DNA of 64,000 bases. Origin: Embiotoca jacksoni. Its lineage: Eukaryota; Chordata; Actinopteri; Embiotocidae. The stretch lies in contig JAKOON010000033.1 of assembly GCA_022577435.1 (NCBI GenBank), forward strand, positions 62,001 to 126,000, given 5' to 3'. A program made the translations under genes and the position numbers. Of this stretch, positions 24,880 to 38,855 are shown one piece after another; position 1 is the stretch's first letter; every line of letters begins with the position of its first letter. The notes beneath the pieces were generated by a model. The model was not told the DNA's origin. It did no database searches and saw only the letters and a program-made list of their open reading frames with translations.

Positions 24880-27355
24880 TACATCGCTCCCTCTCCATCC
24901 TTCTCTCTAACTGGGTCAGCTTCCCTGCTCTCCACTCCTTCTCTTCTATTATTCCTGCTATCTCCTTCATCATCCTTTCAGGGTTTCTTTTGTATTTTTT
25001 TTACGCCCCTGATAAGATGGATTCCCGTCTCCTCGACATGGGTTTTAATACAATTAACATACTGAAGACAGATAATGTTTGTAACCCCTCTTCTTGAGCT
25101 CAGATTTGGACTGCGTGTCATGTGGACTCCTCTGCTCCCCACTGGGTCCAGGTTTTGGCCCGCTTCCTCAGTGTGACAGGTGTCAAAATCTCACACTGTT
25201 TGAGGAAGTAATGAAGCTGCCAAAAATCAGCCTGACCCAGGTCTGCCGGTGTCCATTTTGTCATCAACGTCGACGCGATTCACAGACCACAGCCGACTGT
25301 ACGGTACAGTAAGGAGAGCAGCCTTTTGCCAATATCACTTCCCTCTTGTCGTCTTATTGGGTTTCATGAGTTAATCACCCAGTAAATCACCAATTAAACT
25401 CATCTTATCAAGAATTATCTGCTAATTTTCACAAAATGATTTGGCAGTTGTTATACGTCAGCATGATTTAAACCAGTTTAATACATGTATGCAGAGAAGA
25501 CACCGCAGTAAAAATGATTTGAGTTGCTCTTCTTCTGCATGTACAAAACTGGTATCTTTACGAAGACAGCACAGTATGTATAATTTGGATTCGGTTAATC
25601 ATCGTGTCTGAGGCTGAAAATTACAGATATTCTGTCAAAATTTTCCAGTGAGGGAGGGTTTGTAGATTTATGGAGATGAGCGGTTCACACAATTAACACC
25701 ATTGAAATCAAACTGAATATAAATATGTAAGAAAAACATTTTATATTTCGACTTAAACAAAGCAAAGTCCTTTTTAACACTACTTTCCTGTCCAACAAAA
25801 ATCTAAATGTAAATATACATAATGTATAAATTGATTTAAGATATTAGATTACATTTGGCCTTTTTTTTTTTAATCCATGGCTTTTACAGTAGAGAAACAG
25901 GAAATAGAAACAGCAACTGGTCCAAATGCAGCACACTTCAGCTCCAAAATAATTCAATTACTGTACAGACCAAATGTTATAAGATACTTAGCAGCAAATG
26001 CCAATCAATACAAACTAACTCTGCTTCATTGGCGCAGACATGTCAGTTTTAATATTCTGAAATTACAGCAGTGACATCACCACTGAAAATCAGTGAGCGA
26101 TTCAAAAGGAGAGCTGCTTTTTTTTTTTTTTAAACATTAAACAGGAGTTGAGAAAATAGCAGCGTAAATGTTTTGCCAAAGACAAATTAAAAGCAGCGAA
26201 GAGCCACACAAACGCTTCAGTAGAGCAGGAATCAATAGTCTGGATCAATGAGGAAGTGCTTTGGCTGAACAAGCAACCCCGGCGACGACTCTCCCCCGGA
26301 GTCTTCAGCAAATACGAGAGCCAGAAACGAACGAAACACGTTTGGATTGAAACCAAAATCATCGCTTAAAATTTGCTTTATGACAATAAAATGCCAATGA
26401 AGTCACATTATATGTGTTCTCGCACCTAAGTGGGACACATCTCCATCATTCACAGGCGAACAGTTGCTCAGAGCATTTAAACCGTTGGCAGATTTGATTA
26501 CAGCTCAAAGAACGGGGAATTCCTGCTGTTTAAAGTAATCCTCTGCAAGATACTTAGTGACTGCTCCACAGATCTGGATAAACTAATAATCATCACAAGG
26601 ACACTTGTTTTGATCCAAAGGGAGCGCTAACTGTGTAATTACAACAAAAACTCTAAGCAAATTAAAGCTTGTGTTTGCATGCATAATAGAGTGCTGCATC
26701 ATACAATTAACACCGTTACCTTGAACTGGGGAGACATTCAGCCGATAAATCTGAACTTTTTAAGTCTTTCTAAGCTTCATTATCCAACAGTTATGACTAA
26801 TTAGTGAATGAATCTTCTCTTCACATCAGTAGTAATACAAGGTCTAAAACAGTTTCCTTAATGTTATCTAGATGATGGCAGCAATGTTTGAAAGTACTTT
26901 TATATTGAAGATTATCAAACCTTACCTTAGTTATTTAAGTAACTTTAACCAAGTATTTTGTATGAAAACATTTCAGTTTTGATATATGCAGGACTATGGA
27001 CACATTTTAGCAAAAACAAAAAGGACACTTTACTTTTGGAAGACTCATTATTTTTAGTCCTATTATTTGAACATTTTCAAAACATTGCACATTAAGGTAC
27101 AACTCGTGTAGTTTAGGGGGGAGATCATCACCCAGCTTGTTTTCTGAAGTTACAACTGACAGATTTTCCCAAAACGCCGCACAAGCTTCCAGTTACTGCA
27201 GCACATGCAACTCAAGAAAGGTAAGTGGCCAAACATGTTAGAAAAGAGTGAAGTAAGGTATTTTGATGTAAGATTTAGGTGAAATTGAGTGATTTAGACT
27301 CAGTAGAGGCTATGACTTGTGAACGCTCACTGAGTCTAATGAGAAAAGTTATGCG

Positions 27356-27359
<4 letters not shown>

Positions 27360-27397
<38 letters not shown>

Positions 27398-27398
27398 G
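27360..27398. repeat. A30 followed by G9
   Basis: Thirty adenines run directly into nine guanines. No retroposed gene was recognised to its left. Length may be inaccurate because assemblies are unreliable here. Confidence 0.93.
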
Positions 27399-27934
27399 AG
27401 GGTGCTAGTGTGGATGTCGCCTAAGAAGACATTTTTACATATAGATTCAGTCAGTGTCATGAAAGTATCGAAGTTCAGCACCAAATCCTGGCGGTCAGTA
27501 TTTAAGTGGTTTTTTGGCCACCAGGTAAAATCAATCAGACAATCATATTTTAGTAGAACAAACAATTCGTGCGTTATGCCTCTGCCAGGATCTCAGATAA
27601 GCTCCTTCTTTTCCGCCATCAAAGAAAATCAGACAAATATGACCAGCAGCGAACCGATTGCAGTTTCATCGCTGCTTCACACAAACAAGAAAACCTCAAT
27701 TTTATGGATCGGCACCTACACGTGTCAAATAACAAACCCATTCAGCCGATAAACTAACATGAACTCGTGGAGACAAAACTCCAAATACACTGCTGCTCCG
27801 ATGTCTGCAGGTACAAAGACCTAAAGTTTGCTGAAAGCGGATGAGTTAGGGAACTGGCATGTTAATTACAGGCTGTCAGTCAAGTATCCACCACCATCTG
27901 CCAGGAACTAATTTGTTAGAGGATAGTATTTCCA

Positions 27935-27966
<32 letters not shown>
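27935..27966. repeat. CA microsatellite
   Basis: About 32 bases of pure (CA)n. Confidence 0.95.
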
Positions 27967-27968
<2 letters not shown>

Positions 27969-28904
27969 GATGGGAGAGTCTTTTTTTGTATATAATAAGT
28001 CACGTAAATGATTGTCAGGTGAGCCGGCTGCAGTGAGCGGAGATAAGAAGAGGCTGAGGAGGCCCCGTGGCCACTTCCCCTTGTCCAGTGCAGCCTCTTT
28101 ACTCACCTGAAGCCAATCTCAGGTAGTAATGGAACTGGAAAAAGTTATTAACCCTGCTTTGCGGCAAGGGCAGGACAGCTCTATTAAGGCAGCGCACAAA
28201 GATTCCCCCATTTTCAATTACTGCCTCCAAAGCGTTCAAGGAAAGTTAGAAAGAGCATCCTTGTTGTTGTCTGCTGGAGAGAAGGAGTCGGGAGGGGCGG
28301 GGGGGAGGGGGTCGTCCCAGATCCCAGCAGCTCTTATCATCTACTCTTGTTCCTCGCGCAGCGTTGAGTCTGACACTCTCTCCGAGTTGTTGAGGGGATG
28401 TGTTCGGTCTATTTATATGACAAACATCGCACGGAGGCACACAACTGTGGAAAATGGGTCTTTCAGCCAGGGGCTAAATGAGAGGGGGGGGGTTCCTCAC
28501 ATTTAGACCCTGATCCTGACCTCAAATGATGTTTTAAATCAATACACGGTCATTCAAAGGAGCCCTCTGTCGGCAGCCCGGGTGCAAACAGACGTTTCAT
28601 GCCAGCTTTAACACCAATCAAAGACGGAGTTGTAGCCTTTACTAGAGGAGATATGATATCCCTGATCCGATATATTTCTGCCTTTTCTCAGTATAATGAT
28701 ACTCCGAAAATTACTCATGACCCTGCAGGCGATTTGTACCGGTCCACTGTGTCTCTTTCCCCCGTGTTTACTAGACACACACAACAGCGATCAAACACCA
28801 GTCGGCCGGCTGGTTTTCTCATATTGACAGATTCAGTTTAAAGGAGCTAGAAACCCACCTCCTACCTTGAACGACTCTCAGCCATGGTTGCGTGCTTGGT
28901 TGGC

Positions 28905-28982
28905 CGCGGGGCCGGAGGGGGAGGGAGTGATTGGGGGCGGGAGGGGGTGGGAGGTGGGAGGTGGTAGGGGTTGAGGGCCAGG
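28905..28982 (+). other. G-rich quadruplex-prone tract
   Basis: Repeated runs of three to five G (gaggggg, gggagg, gggggcggg, gggggtggg, aggtggg) over about 75 bases in the 5' non-coding region. Confidence 0.65.
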
Positions 28983-29836
28983 GCGAATACATCAGTGCCT
29001 GGGGAGTTATGTCTGTTGGAATCAGAGTGATGTAGGCGGCAAGGCCAGGGGCCACGATGCGACTACTGAAAGGTGAGTCATACAGATGAGGGGAGGCTAT
29101 TTGCTCAGCTACAGCCTGCCCCGCAGGGAAATCTGCCTGGCAACTGCTAACTGCGTGACCAACTGGGAGATGCAGACATTTAGGGACAGGGTTTTCGTGT
29201 CAAGAGGCGAGACCCAACCTTTGATGATGTACTCACAAGCAGAGATCTTCAGGACTGAAAAATTAAGCCGGTGCCTAAAACTGCAGTTTTGAGATGAGTC
29301 ATGATTTTCAAATATCTCTATTTCTAAGTTTCTCCTTCCCGCCCGACATCCGTGTCAAACAGACACGTCCCAGAGCGCTGAATGTCGTTTTCAGACAGGC
29401 GGTCCCTTCAAGTGCTCTTTCCAGGCACCTGGCAGCTGACCTTTAGATTTTGTTTGGAGTGCGCGGCGTGTGTGTGTTTTACTGATGATGCTCCCGTGGA
29501 TGAGCTCAAACCAGAAATAGTTAAACACCCGGTGACTATAAAAATGAACAAGAGCTGCCTCATCGGATTTGTCATTTAAAAAAAGATCAGATTGAGATTG
29601 AAGAGGGTGTTTTGGCTGAAATGCGTGCTTAAAGAAAAGGAAGTCAACGTTTTTGCTCAGCAGCATTTTAACTTTCGCGGACACTTTCAGGGAAATCAAA
29701 ATCAGGATATCTGCTGCCTTATCTGATTTGCTACTTGACAAAGATGGATCGAGCGTGTGACTTCTTTACTTTGAGAGTTTATGCCAACGGGCTAAATTAC
29801 ACAGCATAAAAGCTCATTGCAAACTCGTTGAGGAGA

Positions 29837-29838
<2 letters not shown>

Positions 29839-29900
<62 letters not shown>
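29839..29900. repeat. GT microsatellite, long and pure
   Basis: Uninterrupted GT for about 62 bases; likely polymorphic and capable of Z-DNA. Confidence 0.95.
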
Positions 29901-29902
<2 letters not shown>

Positions 29903-32168
29903 TCTGGGTCACCCAACATCAGCATTCGGCTGAGCGATGGAATAAATCGGCTCGTCCTGGACGTCTTCAACCAAAACGCACCCACGTCTTTGAATCTAAT
30001 TGACACTTCCAACAGACTGGTGGTCTGATTTCACGTTTGAGTCACAGGATCTGTAAACCCTTCTTCATCTTTTTAATACGTACGCAATCGCAAACACACA
30101 CACACACAATCGCAAACACAGACAAAGCTGACAGGTTTCGAGTCTGATAAAGGTGTCGCAGAGTGACGCGAGAGTGTGATTAGAGGGTGACAATTACTTC
30201 AACTTCAGATATAACACCTCGAGTGTCATCGATTCATATCAAACAGATGTGAACCGATCGCGGTGGCACATTGGAGGAGACTAAAGTAATCAGGATGATT
30301 ATGATACGACGATTCGTAGAAACGCTTTCATGCCGGCATCTTGACTTTTCTCACAATTCCTGTATCTCCTCATGGTGTCGGTTTCCTCTCAAGCTTTCAT
30401 GTTTTGCCTTCATCCTTCTCTGTCCATTAGAGAGCCTTCCCCCCACTGGGCATCCTTTCATACGCCTACAGCCTCTCACAACATTTCCACCCACACACTT
30501 TGTCTAAAAAACAGCGGGACTGCCAACGTCCGACCAGCTCAATAATTGTCTCAAAATTATAATTTTGCTTCCCCCCCCCGAAGTTAATAATGACATCAAG
30601 AGTGGCCGATGAATACCCAGTGAATACCAATTTAACACTTTTAAAGGGGCAGTGAGGAGGCTGAAAAATAAAAGATGCTTTCATTTTGATTTCACTGAAC
30701 TCAAGTGAGTTGTCAGATCGGATCGTGCCGGCGCTATCATTTAACACAAGAGCCTCCCCTAAATCATACTCCACGCTGCCAGGTTGGCCTGAAGAGTGAG
30801 ACTGAACTCATTGACAGTGGTGGCAGCTTGATAGATAACATGGTGAGGGTGACATTGAAATAAACAGGCATTGTGACCGACACTCTCAGGGCTTATCGTT
30901 CGCCATCAGGCGCCTCCGACACGGCATTAGCATGAGTTTTGATTTTCCTCATTTGGGAGAGGCTCTCTCATTTGCAAGCATGCTGTTATCACCGTGACCC
31001 CAGGTTGTGAAACTGAGCATGAGGGGAAGGGGGGGGGGAATAAAGGTGCTTTTTTGATACACAGGTGTTATTTGGGTTTTTAGCTACAGAAACCTGCATA
31101 TGGCACACACTTGACTGGCAAACTGGATACCGTCAAAGAGATTTTCTGTTCCTGGGAACATCAAGTCTGTAGATTGGGATCAGATGCCGCCATATCAAGA
31201 CAGCCCATGAAATTGGGTTGAAATTGCTCTTGAATAATATCGTCTCTGGCCATGATAGCACCATTCAGAGATAGAAGGCTAAGATGGATGTTTGAAGGTA
31301 TGCAGCAGGTGAAAATGGGACAATCTGCTTGCGGCCTCGATGCTTATGTCTCCTCCAACTGACTTTGCGTGACGTTCTTTCCTCTTGTGTGATCCAAATC
31401 CAAGTCCAATAATATGTTCATGACATAAAACACACACACAAAAAAAGCAGCATTTAAGAAGCTTAACGTTGAAACACAGCACGGATGTTTGGCAGTTTTT
31501 GGATAATAAATGATTCCCAGAAATTACTAAGCAACTATCAACATTGCCGTTGATCCATTAACTGATTAATTGCCTAATCCTTTCAGCCCTACCTGCGTTT
31601 TTGTATGTAAAAGCACTTCCTGTAAGCCTTCTCTTGCCTTCTTGCCGCTTCCACAATCTGCACAGGCAGACATCGCTCGCTAGCTGACGAACGAAAAAGA
31701 CGAATTAGAAAGGCGGAAAGGTTAATCATCCCCCTCTGTGAACATCGCAGCGCTTCACACAACAGCCAGGCTAATAACCTCTGATCCCCGTTATCCAAGC
31801 AACAACCAACTTACTGGTCTTGACACTTGGAGACAGAGTCATAATCGTGATGAGCCCGGTATTGGCAGATGAGCCTTCGAACCAAAACATCTGTTGTAAT
31901 GGTTCCTCCGGGCGACAACAGAGAAACCCCTCCACCTCCCTCAGCCCACACGATAATTATCACTGCTGGCTGCAGCCAAGCCAGCAGTGTAGCTTCCACG
32001 CTGCCCATGTCCAAGTAACGCTCCAGTAGATTTTGGGTACTGCATGGTCCTGTGATTAAAATAAATGAGGTCTACGGGGTGGGTGTGCTATTTGAAAGCA
32101 AGAATGCCCATTATTAATTCGGTTGTAATTTCCGTCTATCCATGTGAACTCTTGTTCTTTCCGTGCTG

Positions 32169-32189
32169 GGAGCTGTCCGTGGTGCTGAA
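32169..32189 (-). promoter_or_regulatory. canonical RE1/NRSE (REST binding site)
   Basis: On the minus strand the left half-site is TTCAGCACC, the spacer is AC and the right half-site is GGACAGCTCC. The established 21-base RE1 consensus has the same left half and spacer, and GGACAGCGCC on the right, so 20 of 21 positions match and the strict 17-base core matches fully. REST binds RE1 through its zinc fingers and recruits HDAC and CoREST complexes to silence neuronal genes in other cells. The site lies 13.3 kb upstream of the syt1 start codon. The sequence match is direct observation; binding is inference. Confidence 0.88.
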
Positions 32190-33008
32190 GCGGCACACAG
32201 GACTTTACACAAATAAGTGCTTTGGTTACAATAACAGGAAAAATGATGTGAATTTAACCAGACTGCATGAAAGAAATGTCTCATTTATTTTCTTTTTGGA
32301 CAGTTACACTGAACTACAGCTGTAGGACATCAATGAGTAAGAGAACGATGATGAAATTTAGGCTTTAAAACACGTTTTTTTTTTCAGTAAGCCTCTTGAT
32401 TTAAGTGATGAGGTTCCACGTTAACAGTTTGCATCACCTGTTCGCACTGGTTTGAAATCATTGCTTATGTGCTCCAATCTGGGTTTAAAAATATCTGCAT
32501 CAAGATAAGACTGTAGAGTTTTATTTAACAGTTTCTATAAACACATTTTTTTCTAAACTAGCTCATGAATAAAACCTGAGGATGTTTTTCCCCCCGAATT
32601 TGAACTTGAAAGGGTTGCTTTTTTGATCATGAATAGTTAATTAAAACACTTTTCTTTTTTTTTATAACTTTGAACTTTTAAATTCCCACAAGCTGACAAA
32701 AAAGAAAAGCATCTCTTTTAGATCTATAAAAGAACTGATTTCATATAAATGAGAGAAAAGTGAGCGGCACTATTGGCCAAAAAACTTTTTTTTATTTGAT
32801 GTGGCTGCTCACGTTGGTTACAAGCACCTGACAAACATTTCTTAAGTTTTGAGAGCGAAAACCTGTCCTTATTGCTTATTTCCATAGTATTTAGTCAAAC
32901 GATCTACATCACCGGCGGGATGGCTAAGCTGTCCTTCTAAATTCAAATTAGCTGGTTTAAACTCCTTGACATAAATCTCGTTTTCAAGGATGTCCTTCGA
33001 CACAAGGC

Positions 33009-33033
33009 AAAAAAAAAAAAAAAAAAAAAAAAA
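33009..33033. repeat. A25 homopolymer
   Basis: Uninterrupted adenines in the 5' non-coding region. Confidence 0.95.
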
Positions 33034-35599
33034 CGAACAATGGATGCACAATGGATTCACAGCCAGGAGAAGTTAATTGTTTTGGCACTCAGGTTTCAGT
33101 CGGCCATCTTGCACACAGTTGTGATTTTTGTGGGCTCTGCCAGCTCAGTTTCCTGACACACCAGATTATGTGGGCCTTCCAAAGAAGCTCTGCTGCAGCA
33201 TTTGTCTAAGTAAACTCCAATCTGTGTACTTTTCAGAGAACTGCATCTGACACGCCGCTCTGTCAGAGTGGATCAGGCCCGGGCCCAACACCGCGCACAC
33301 ATCCAATTTCACCGCAAGTCTTAATTCCAGGCGGGCTGCTGAAATCTCTCTACCCCCTATATAAACCTCTCTGTCATGGCTTCTCATGAGTCACCGCGTC
33401 CTCTGACTTTACCGATCCCCCATTTTTAGCTGCTCCATCAACACATTTTTGTACAAAAGAAAAAGCGTGAAGAATCCACATGGATTCAAATGTGATATTT
33501 GCTCATTCAGATGCAGAGCAAACAATTTCACAGATGACGCTGACTAAAGCAGCGAGATGACTAACAGATGCTGCAAACACATAAGCCTTTTGTGCACCTT
33601 TTCATATTCGCAGCAGAACTACCAACCTCACTGAAAAGTCAACATGCTGTTCATAAAAAGGGGAAATAAGAAGATTTTTTTGCTACATAACCGACAAGAT
33701 GCGTTTTTTTTTAGGGATGTCAGTGAATAGCAATGAATTTCACCTGCTGCTTGTGTCTCTTGAAACTTATAATCCAGTCCTCCTGATTGTCCAGTGTACA
33801 TTTAATTTCATTTATTGCATGTCTATCCATCCTGGATCCCTCTGTTGCTCTTCCTGACGTTACGTCCATCTTGTTTAGTACATATTACCCACAAATCACA
33901 GGACATTCAGGCCAGCAATTATTTTTTTTAAAGGATATTATCATTACCATGTTCTGCATAATGATAGTTTAAACATTTTTTTGTGCCGTTTCTGTTGGAT
34001 TTCAGCTGGCAGAAGGAAAAGATAAGGCCTATTAATATTACTTAATGCACTTTAAAGCTGAAAGAAAAAATTATGAAGGAGTGAAAATGCTTAAAACTGC
34101 TGTAGAAATATAAATCCTGTTGATCCTGAGTGCGACTCAACAGTTCACTGAGTGGGAGGTTTGGCTGGAGAGGGCAGTGCCCCCTGAGGGAGACAAACAG
34201 AGCTGCAGACACAAGAGTGACATGCCTCCTGGAGGATAATGAAATACCAGGGAGGGAGGAAGCCGGAGGAAAAAGAAAGAGCTGGCTTTTTTCCCTCCTG
34301 TCTGTCTTGTGTTTGGGCCGGATCACTGACACTGGGACTTGGGGCTGAAAGGCCTGACCGGGAACGGCATGGTCAGTGAAAACATGCCTCTGAGAGCAAT
34401 TAAGAAGCCAATTACTTTCTTCTTACGGAGGATGGCATGTCAAGGCTCGCCAGCTCCAGTGTGGAATCTTTTCTGACATCCGTCACCGGCAACAAACCCG
34501 TCTTGATGCCTTTCATTTTCCTCCTGCTGTGTTTAGAAAGCAGAGTGGGTCAGCTGGCCAGCTGGACAAACTCAACATCATCACAAAGAAGTCCAGAAGG
34601 GGGGGCTGCCAATCTGCCTCGTATAAATGCTCGTTTAACACTTATATATTTTATGATATCAGCAAAAGAAAATGTCCATTTTGGCCTTATTTTTTTAATG
34701 TTCTTGTCTAAATTCTTATCAAAGTCAGAATTTTTGGAAATCATCCTTTTAATTAACCAAGCATGAGTGACATTTGGTAATGTAAGTAATGAGAGGTGAC
34801 AATATGAGGCTGCTGTGATAATTCTTATTTTTGGGGAACAGCAGGAGGTTCGGGAGGCACCGCTGGGTTGGAGGGGTGGGCTGTGTGTGTGGGGGGGAGG
34901 GGGGTTCCCAGCGAGACGGCAGTTTGGCACCAGCCGAACGGCAGCCGGTCTCCACCGGGCACCAGCAAACAGTTGTGTCATTCAACTGCGGTCCAATCCG
35001 ATCAGACAGAGAAGAGGCCGGCGGACTGGAACCACACGGAGCCAAACTCCGGAGTCTGGTTAAGGTCAAAGCACACAAAAGCACGCTGTCCAAATCCTCG
35101 CTGCAGCTCTCCCATCCGACTGCACTCATGGCAACAGCAAGCGGCCGAGAAGAGCATCGCAGACACAGGGAACTGCTCATGAATCTCAACAATACCTAAC
35201 CAAAAAAATACAGACATTTGGTTTGCCAGTTAGCATCTGTCCAGAGGTAACACCACCAAACCTTCCAGGTCTGCTTATCAATGATTCCTGTGGACTTTTC
35301 AGAGCACTGTGAATTCAAACAAGTGATTAAAGGAGCACAGAGAGGCCTTCTTGATAATCACACAGATATTTAAGTCTCCAGAGTTTACTCTATAGCCCCT
35401 GGAGTCTGTTCTTAACTTAGCAAAGCTGTCTTTCCATTTGAAACACTCAGATGTGGAAGAATCTACAATCTAATACAGACTTCATTTAAAAAAAACACTG
35501 ACATATACAAGACATCCAAACACTGCATTTAAAAAAAGGATTCCTGGAAAGAATAACAATTCTTTGATGTGACTCCAGCCCTATTTTATTGTGCTTCTT

Positions 35600-35700
35600 C
35601 TGGCGTTTTGCTGTCATCATAAATAAGAATTTGTTCTTAGGTGTTTTGCCTGGTAAAATAAAGGATAAACTTGCATAAAAATTAAATAAATAAATAAACT
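35600..35700 (+). mobile_element. 3' tail of a fish interspersed repeat
   Basis: The sequence aagaatttgttctt…gcctggtaaaataaagg, followed by an (aaat)n tail (35680-35699), is the familiar 3' end of an abundant teleost retroposed repeat. The body upstream (about 35540-35600) is too diverged for me to delimit. Confidence 0.55.
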
Positions 35701-38700
35701 GCAGCTCATAATGCCACTGGTCGTGAACTACTTTTGGATGCCACGTTGTGTCGCGCCGCTGCACCGTCCGTGTTCATTGATTCCCACCGTCTCACCTCGC
35801 TTAAAATTCGTTGCTGCGCTCGACGATGGCATCTGTTAGCTTGTGCATTTTGTGTGTCATATCTCGTACAGTAGCTACGCCTCTGCTGGGTCCTCTTATC
35901 TAAAACCCTTCGGGGTTTAGCGTGCTCTGTGCTGCATCTCCAACATTTGTTTGAATTCACTGAGGAGAACCAGTTCTTTAATTTGTAAATGAAAATAACT
36001 GATTCAATATCCTCCAATAATTAGTTGTATTTACTAATTAAAGCTATATTTATTTATTTGTTTGCTGTTTTGTTTGTGGAATATAGATGATTTTCATGGA
36101 CTAACTTATCAGGAACATTACTTTAGTAATTGTTAATGCTTTTATTTTGAAGGCACGGTTTTTTTTTTTTTACCAGGACAGGTGAGGAAGCAGACGCTGT
36201 CGTATTATTCGTTTGCGTGCAGAAATGGTCAAATTAACCTCATGAAATGTTTTGCTTGGCTGGACAATGGACTTTTTCGCTGCATAAGATTTGTTCCTTG
36301 GTGCCTCAGCGGCCGTTTGAATTTGAGTTTTGATTTATTTTTGTTGTCGTTAAGTCTGAGGAAAAATCGTCACTATAATATACTTCTCTGACATAAATAA
36401 GAATCAATAGGCATTATATATATCCTCTACATTGGCAGTGTTTAACTGAAAGCAAGAGCCAAAGCATTACTTTCACATCTTTAATTCTTCTGATCGCAGT
36501 AAGCTTTAAACTGCCACAACAGCTACAACAACTACTGTGCAGTAAAAGCCTTGAAGCTCCACTAAAACCACGATAGAAGCTCATGAAATCAGTGAATCAC
36601 AACAACATTTATAGGAACAAAGTGCTTTTACGCTGCAGATGAATATAGTTGTTTAAAGGTAGAACTGGCCGTTAAATAGCACGAGAAAAATAGTTTCAAT
36701 TTTCTTTAAAATTGGAGTTATTTCTCAAAAACCTTCTGCAGCTATCCTCGCTGCCACAGTCTGATTGCTATACAGACCTATTCTGTCCTGAGGCGCAGCG
36801 CCTATTACCTCAGATCTGGCTGTGATTGGACCTGCCCGGCTCCACCAGGGGGACCCAGATACTGTAAGGGCCTCTCCGACGCAGCCACAGTGACCTTGGA
36901 GCGGGAGGTGCGGCGCCGCTGGGAGCCCACAGGATGAACAACATGAGGTATGGAAGGAGCCGGGCATACAAACAGTCCATTACCATCCATAATGCGGGGC
37001 TCTGTGTTGTGCCTGTCCAGAAACCTTACAGCCCCGACCATCTCCTTTCATTTTTATCCTGCCGGGGAGGAGTGGAAGGGGGGGGAGGAGGCAAACTCTC
37101 CCAGTGGCTGTGCAATCTGGCCGAAGAGGAAGAGACCAGAGTGCATGAATAAAGGGACTGGTTTGCTGCAGGCACAGCTGAAATTGCTCTATTACACCCG
37201 CTCCATTTGAGATCATTTTGGGAGGGAGTGGCAGGGCCAAGCACGGAGGGTTTTCCCTTTTTTTTGCTTTCTTCTGTCTCTGCTCTTCGTAGTGCGGGGC
37301 TTTGGGAAATACATATTACAGGAATTACTGTGATATGAAAGTAAAAGTGCAAAGAAACAGGTGTACTTTCAGCTATAAGTACAGAGGTCACCGCATCGTT
37401 GTTATAATAACCTCCGTACGGACTCGTAAAGATTTGTACATTCTATCATGTGGGACAACATTTTATTCAATTCAATGACTTAAGTGGAAAGGAGTGAGTA
37501 TTATTAGCTCAAATTGAATACATGAAATTGCCGCTGATATTACATTCAGCTGGGACTAACTGTGATTATAGAGATGGATCACCTCCTATATTGGAACTAA
37601 AATGCATTGCAGTTGCAGCGTAAGAGGACTGTTGTTCGAGCATTTTCTTTAGTCCTTTACTCTCGCTGAACCGCAGCAGAGAGAAGGTTCATAACGGCGA
37701 ATCAGAGACGTCGGGCAACCTTTACCTAATTGAACGAAATGGCACACAAGTGGACTGATTTGCTTTTCCGCATTTTCCATCTGCGACGCGTGAGTGGATG
37801 AGGTGAAAGAGGGGACTTAGCAAGCGGAACGATTATATCGAAAATGAATTTGAGGCATTATCTACAAACAAAAGAGTTTCAACTGATAAGAAGTGAGCAA
37901 GTTCCCGACACAAGTTATCTGTGGTGACGCCGAGAAGCGCACAATCAGGCTGCATTGTAGTTGGAGTGGAAACCTCTCATGAGCTCTGCATGATCATTAA
38001 GGCAAATGGAAATGGAGGGTTGAAGAGCAGGCAGTGTTTTTTGCTACGTTTCCTATTCGTTCCGTGGATTTAGAAGAAGAGGCATGCTGCATTTGCATTT
38101 CAAAGATGATTACATAGCAGCAAAGGGTTACCTACAGCTTCCACTGAACGTGAGTTTGTTCCGTCCTCTGCACGGCTTCATATCCCACCGGGAGCATTTT
38201 GTCTGCCTGTTTTTATCTCAGGCAGACATGTTTCCTTCACTTCTGTGCTTCTGTCGTCGGTGAACGTTGTTAAATGGCTTCTTTTTTGTCCGTTTTGTAG
38301 TTATTGTTGTAATTTCTTACTTTGTGCTGCAGCCCACAGACGAAGTTAATATAGCCTGTTGCGTTAGTGATCAAAAAACAGAAATCCTCCCAATTATTGC
38401 GTCACTATTTCACACACTGTGTCTGTAGCGGGTGTAGCAGTGAGCGGTGGATCTGACTCGATCTGATTGGGAACCCGACGATACTACGTCCCGCCCACTG
38501 ATAACCTGGACCTGACTGCACAACAGGCCTGTCAATCATGTCAAGACATGCCCCCAAAAACAATACTTTTTGAAACTTATTTTCTAGTTAATAACGGGAA
38601 TATTTTCAGATGGACCCCCAGAAAAATAATAAGAAGGAGTGACTGTCGCTAACAACACTGAGATAACTCAAGGACAAACTTTATTGACTTAGCATTTCAT

Positions 38701-38710
38701 AGGACTAGTT

Positions 38711-38855
38711 GAATGGGAATCTATGGAGCCGGAGGCTTGTTGGAGCCAACCTCTGGTGGCAGTCGGTGGTATTGCAGCTTACGGCATTTCTGCCTCGGCC
38801 TTATTTTTCCGACCCGGAAACTGCGTCCACTTTTATATACAGTCTATGGCGGCAT
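38711..38855 (+). repeat. fish interspersed repeat (tatatacagtctatgg type)
   Basis: It contains atgggaatctatggagccgg at the left, a ggtggc and 'ttatttttccgacccgg' middle, and acttttatatacagtctatgg at the right. These phrases recur together across teleost genomes as a non-autonomous repeat. The two ends are partly complementary (atctatgg near the left, tctatgg near the right), but I cannot define terminal repeats with confidence. Confidence 0.55.

Larger units (their letters stand above)
18908..32168 (-). other. non-coding 5' region of syt1, proximal part
   Basis: Upstream of the first coding exon. Because that exon has a 3' splice acceptor in its leader, this DNA is probably intron between non-coding and coding exons. 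It holds the 27-bp minisatellite (21321-21490), a C20 run (24860-24879), an A30-G9 run (27360-27398), CA/GT microsatellites (27935-27966, 29839-29900) and G-rich tracts (23221-23280, 28919-28975). No gene was recognised. Confidence 0.6.

Noticed and set aside
24594..25097. 167-codon open frame on the plus strand
   Set aside because: Runs through a C20 tract and pyrimidine-rich DNA; no domain or splice context.
27474..27482. Perfect RE1 left half-site TTCAGCACC on the plus strand
   Set aside because: Only a poor GGTCAG follows at spacing 10; not enough for a split site.
27279..27752. 157-codon open frame on the plus strand
   Set aside because: Contains a poly-Lys block from the A30 run followed by Gly from G9; chance.
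34749..35192. Overlapping open frames on both strands around 34.75-35.2 kb
   Set aside because: Several frames are open at once in GC-richer DNA; none resembles a known protein.
36926..36954. Possible plus-strand micro-exon (acag, ATGAACAACATGAG, gtatgg)
   Set aside because: Good splice-like ends but very short and without any partner exon; likely chance.
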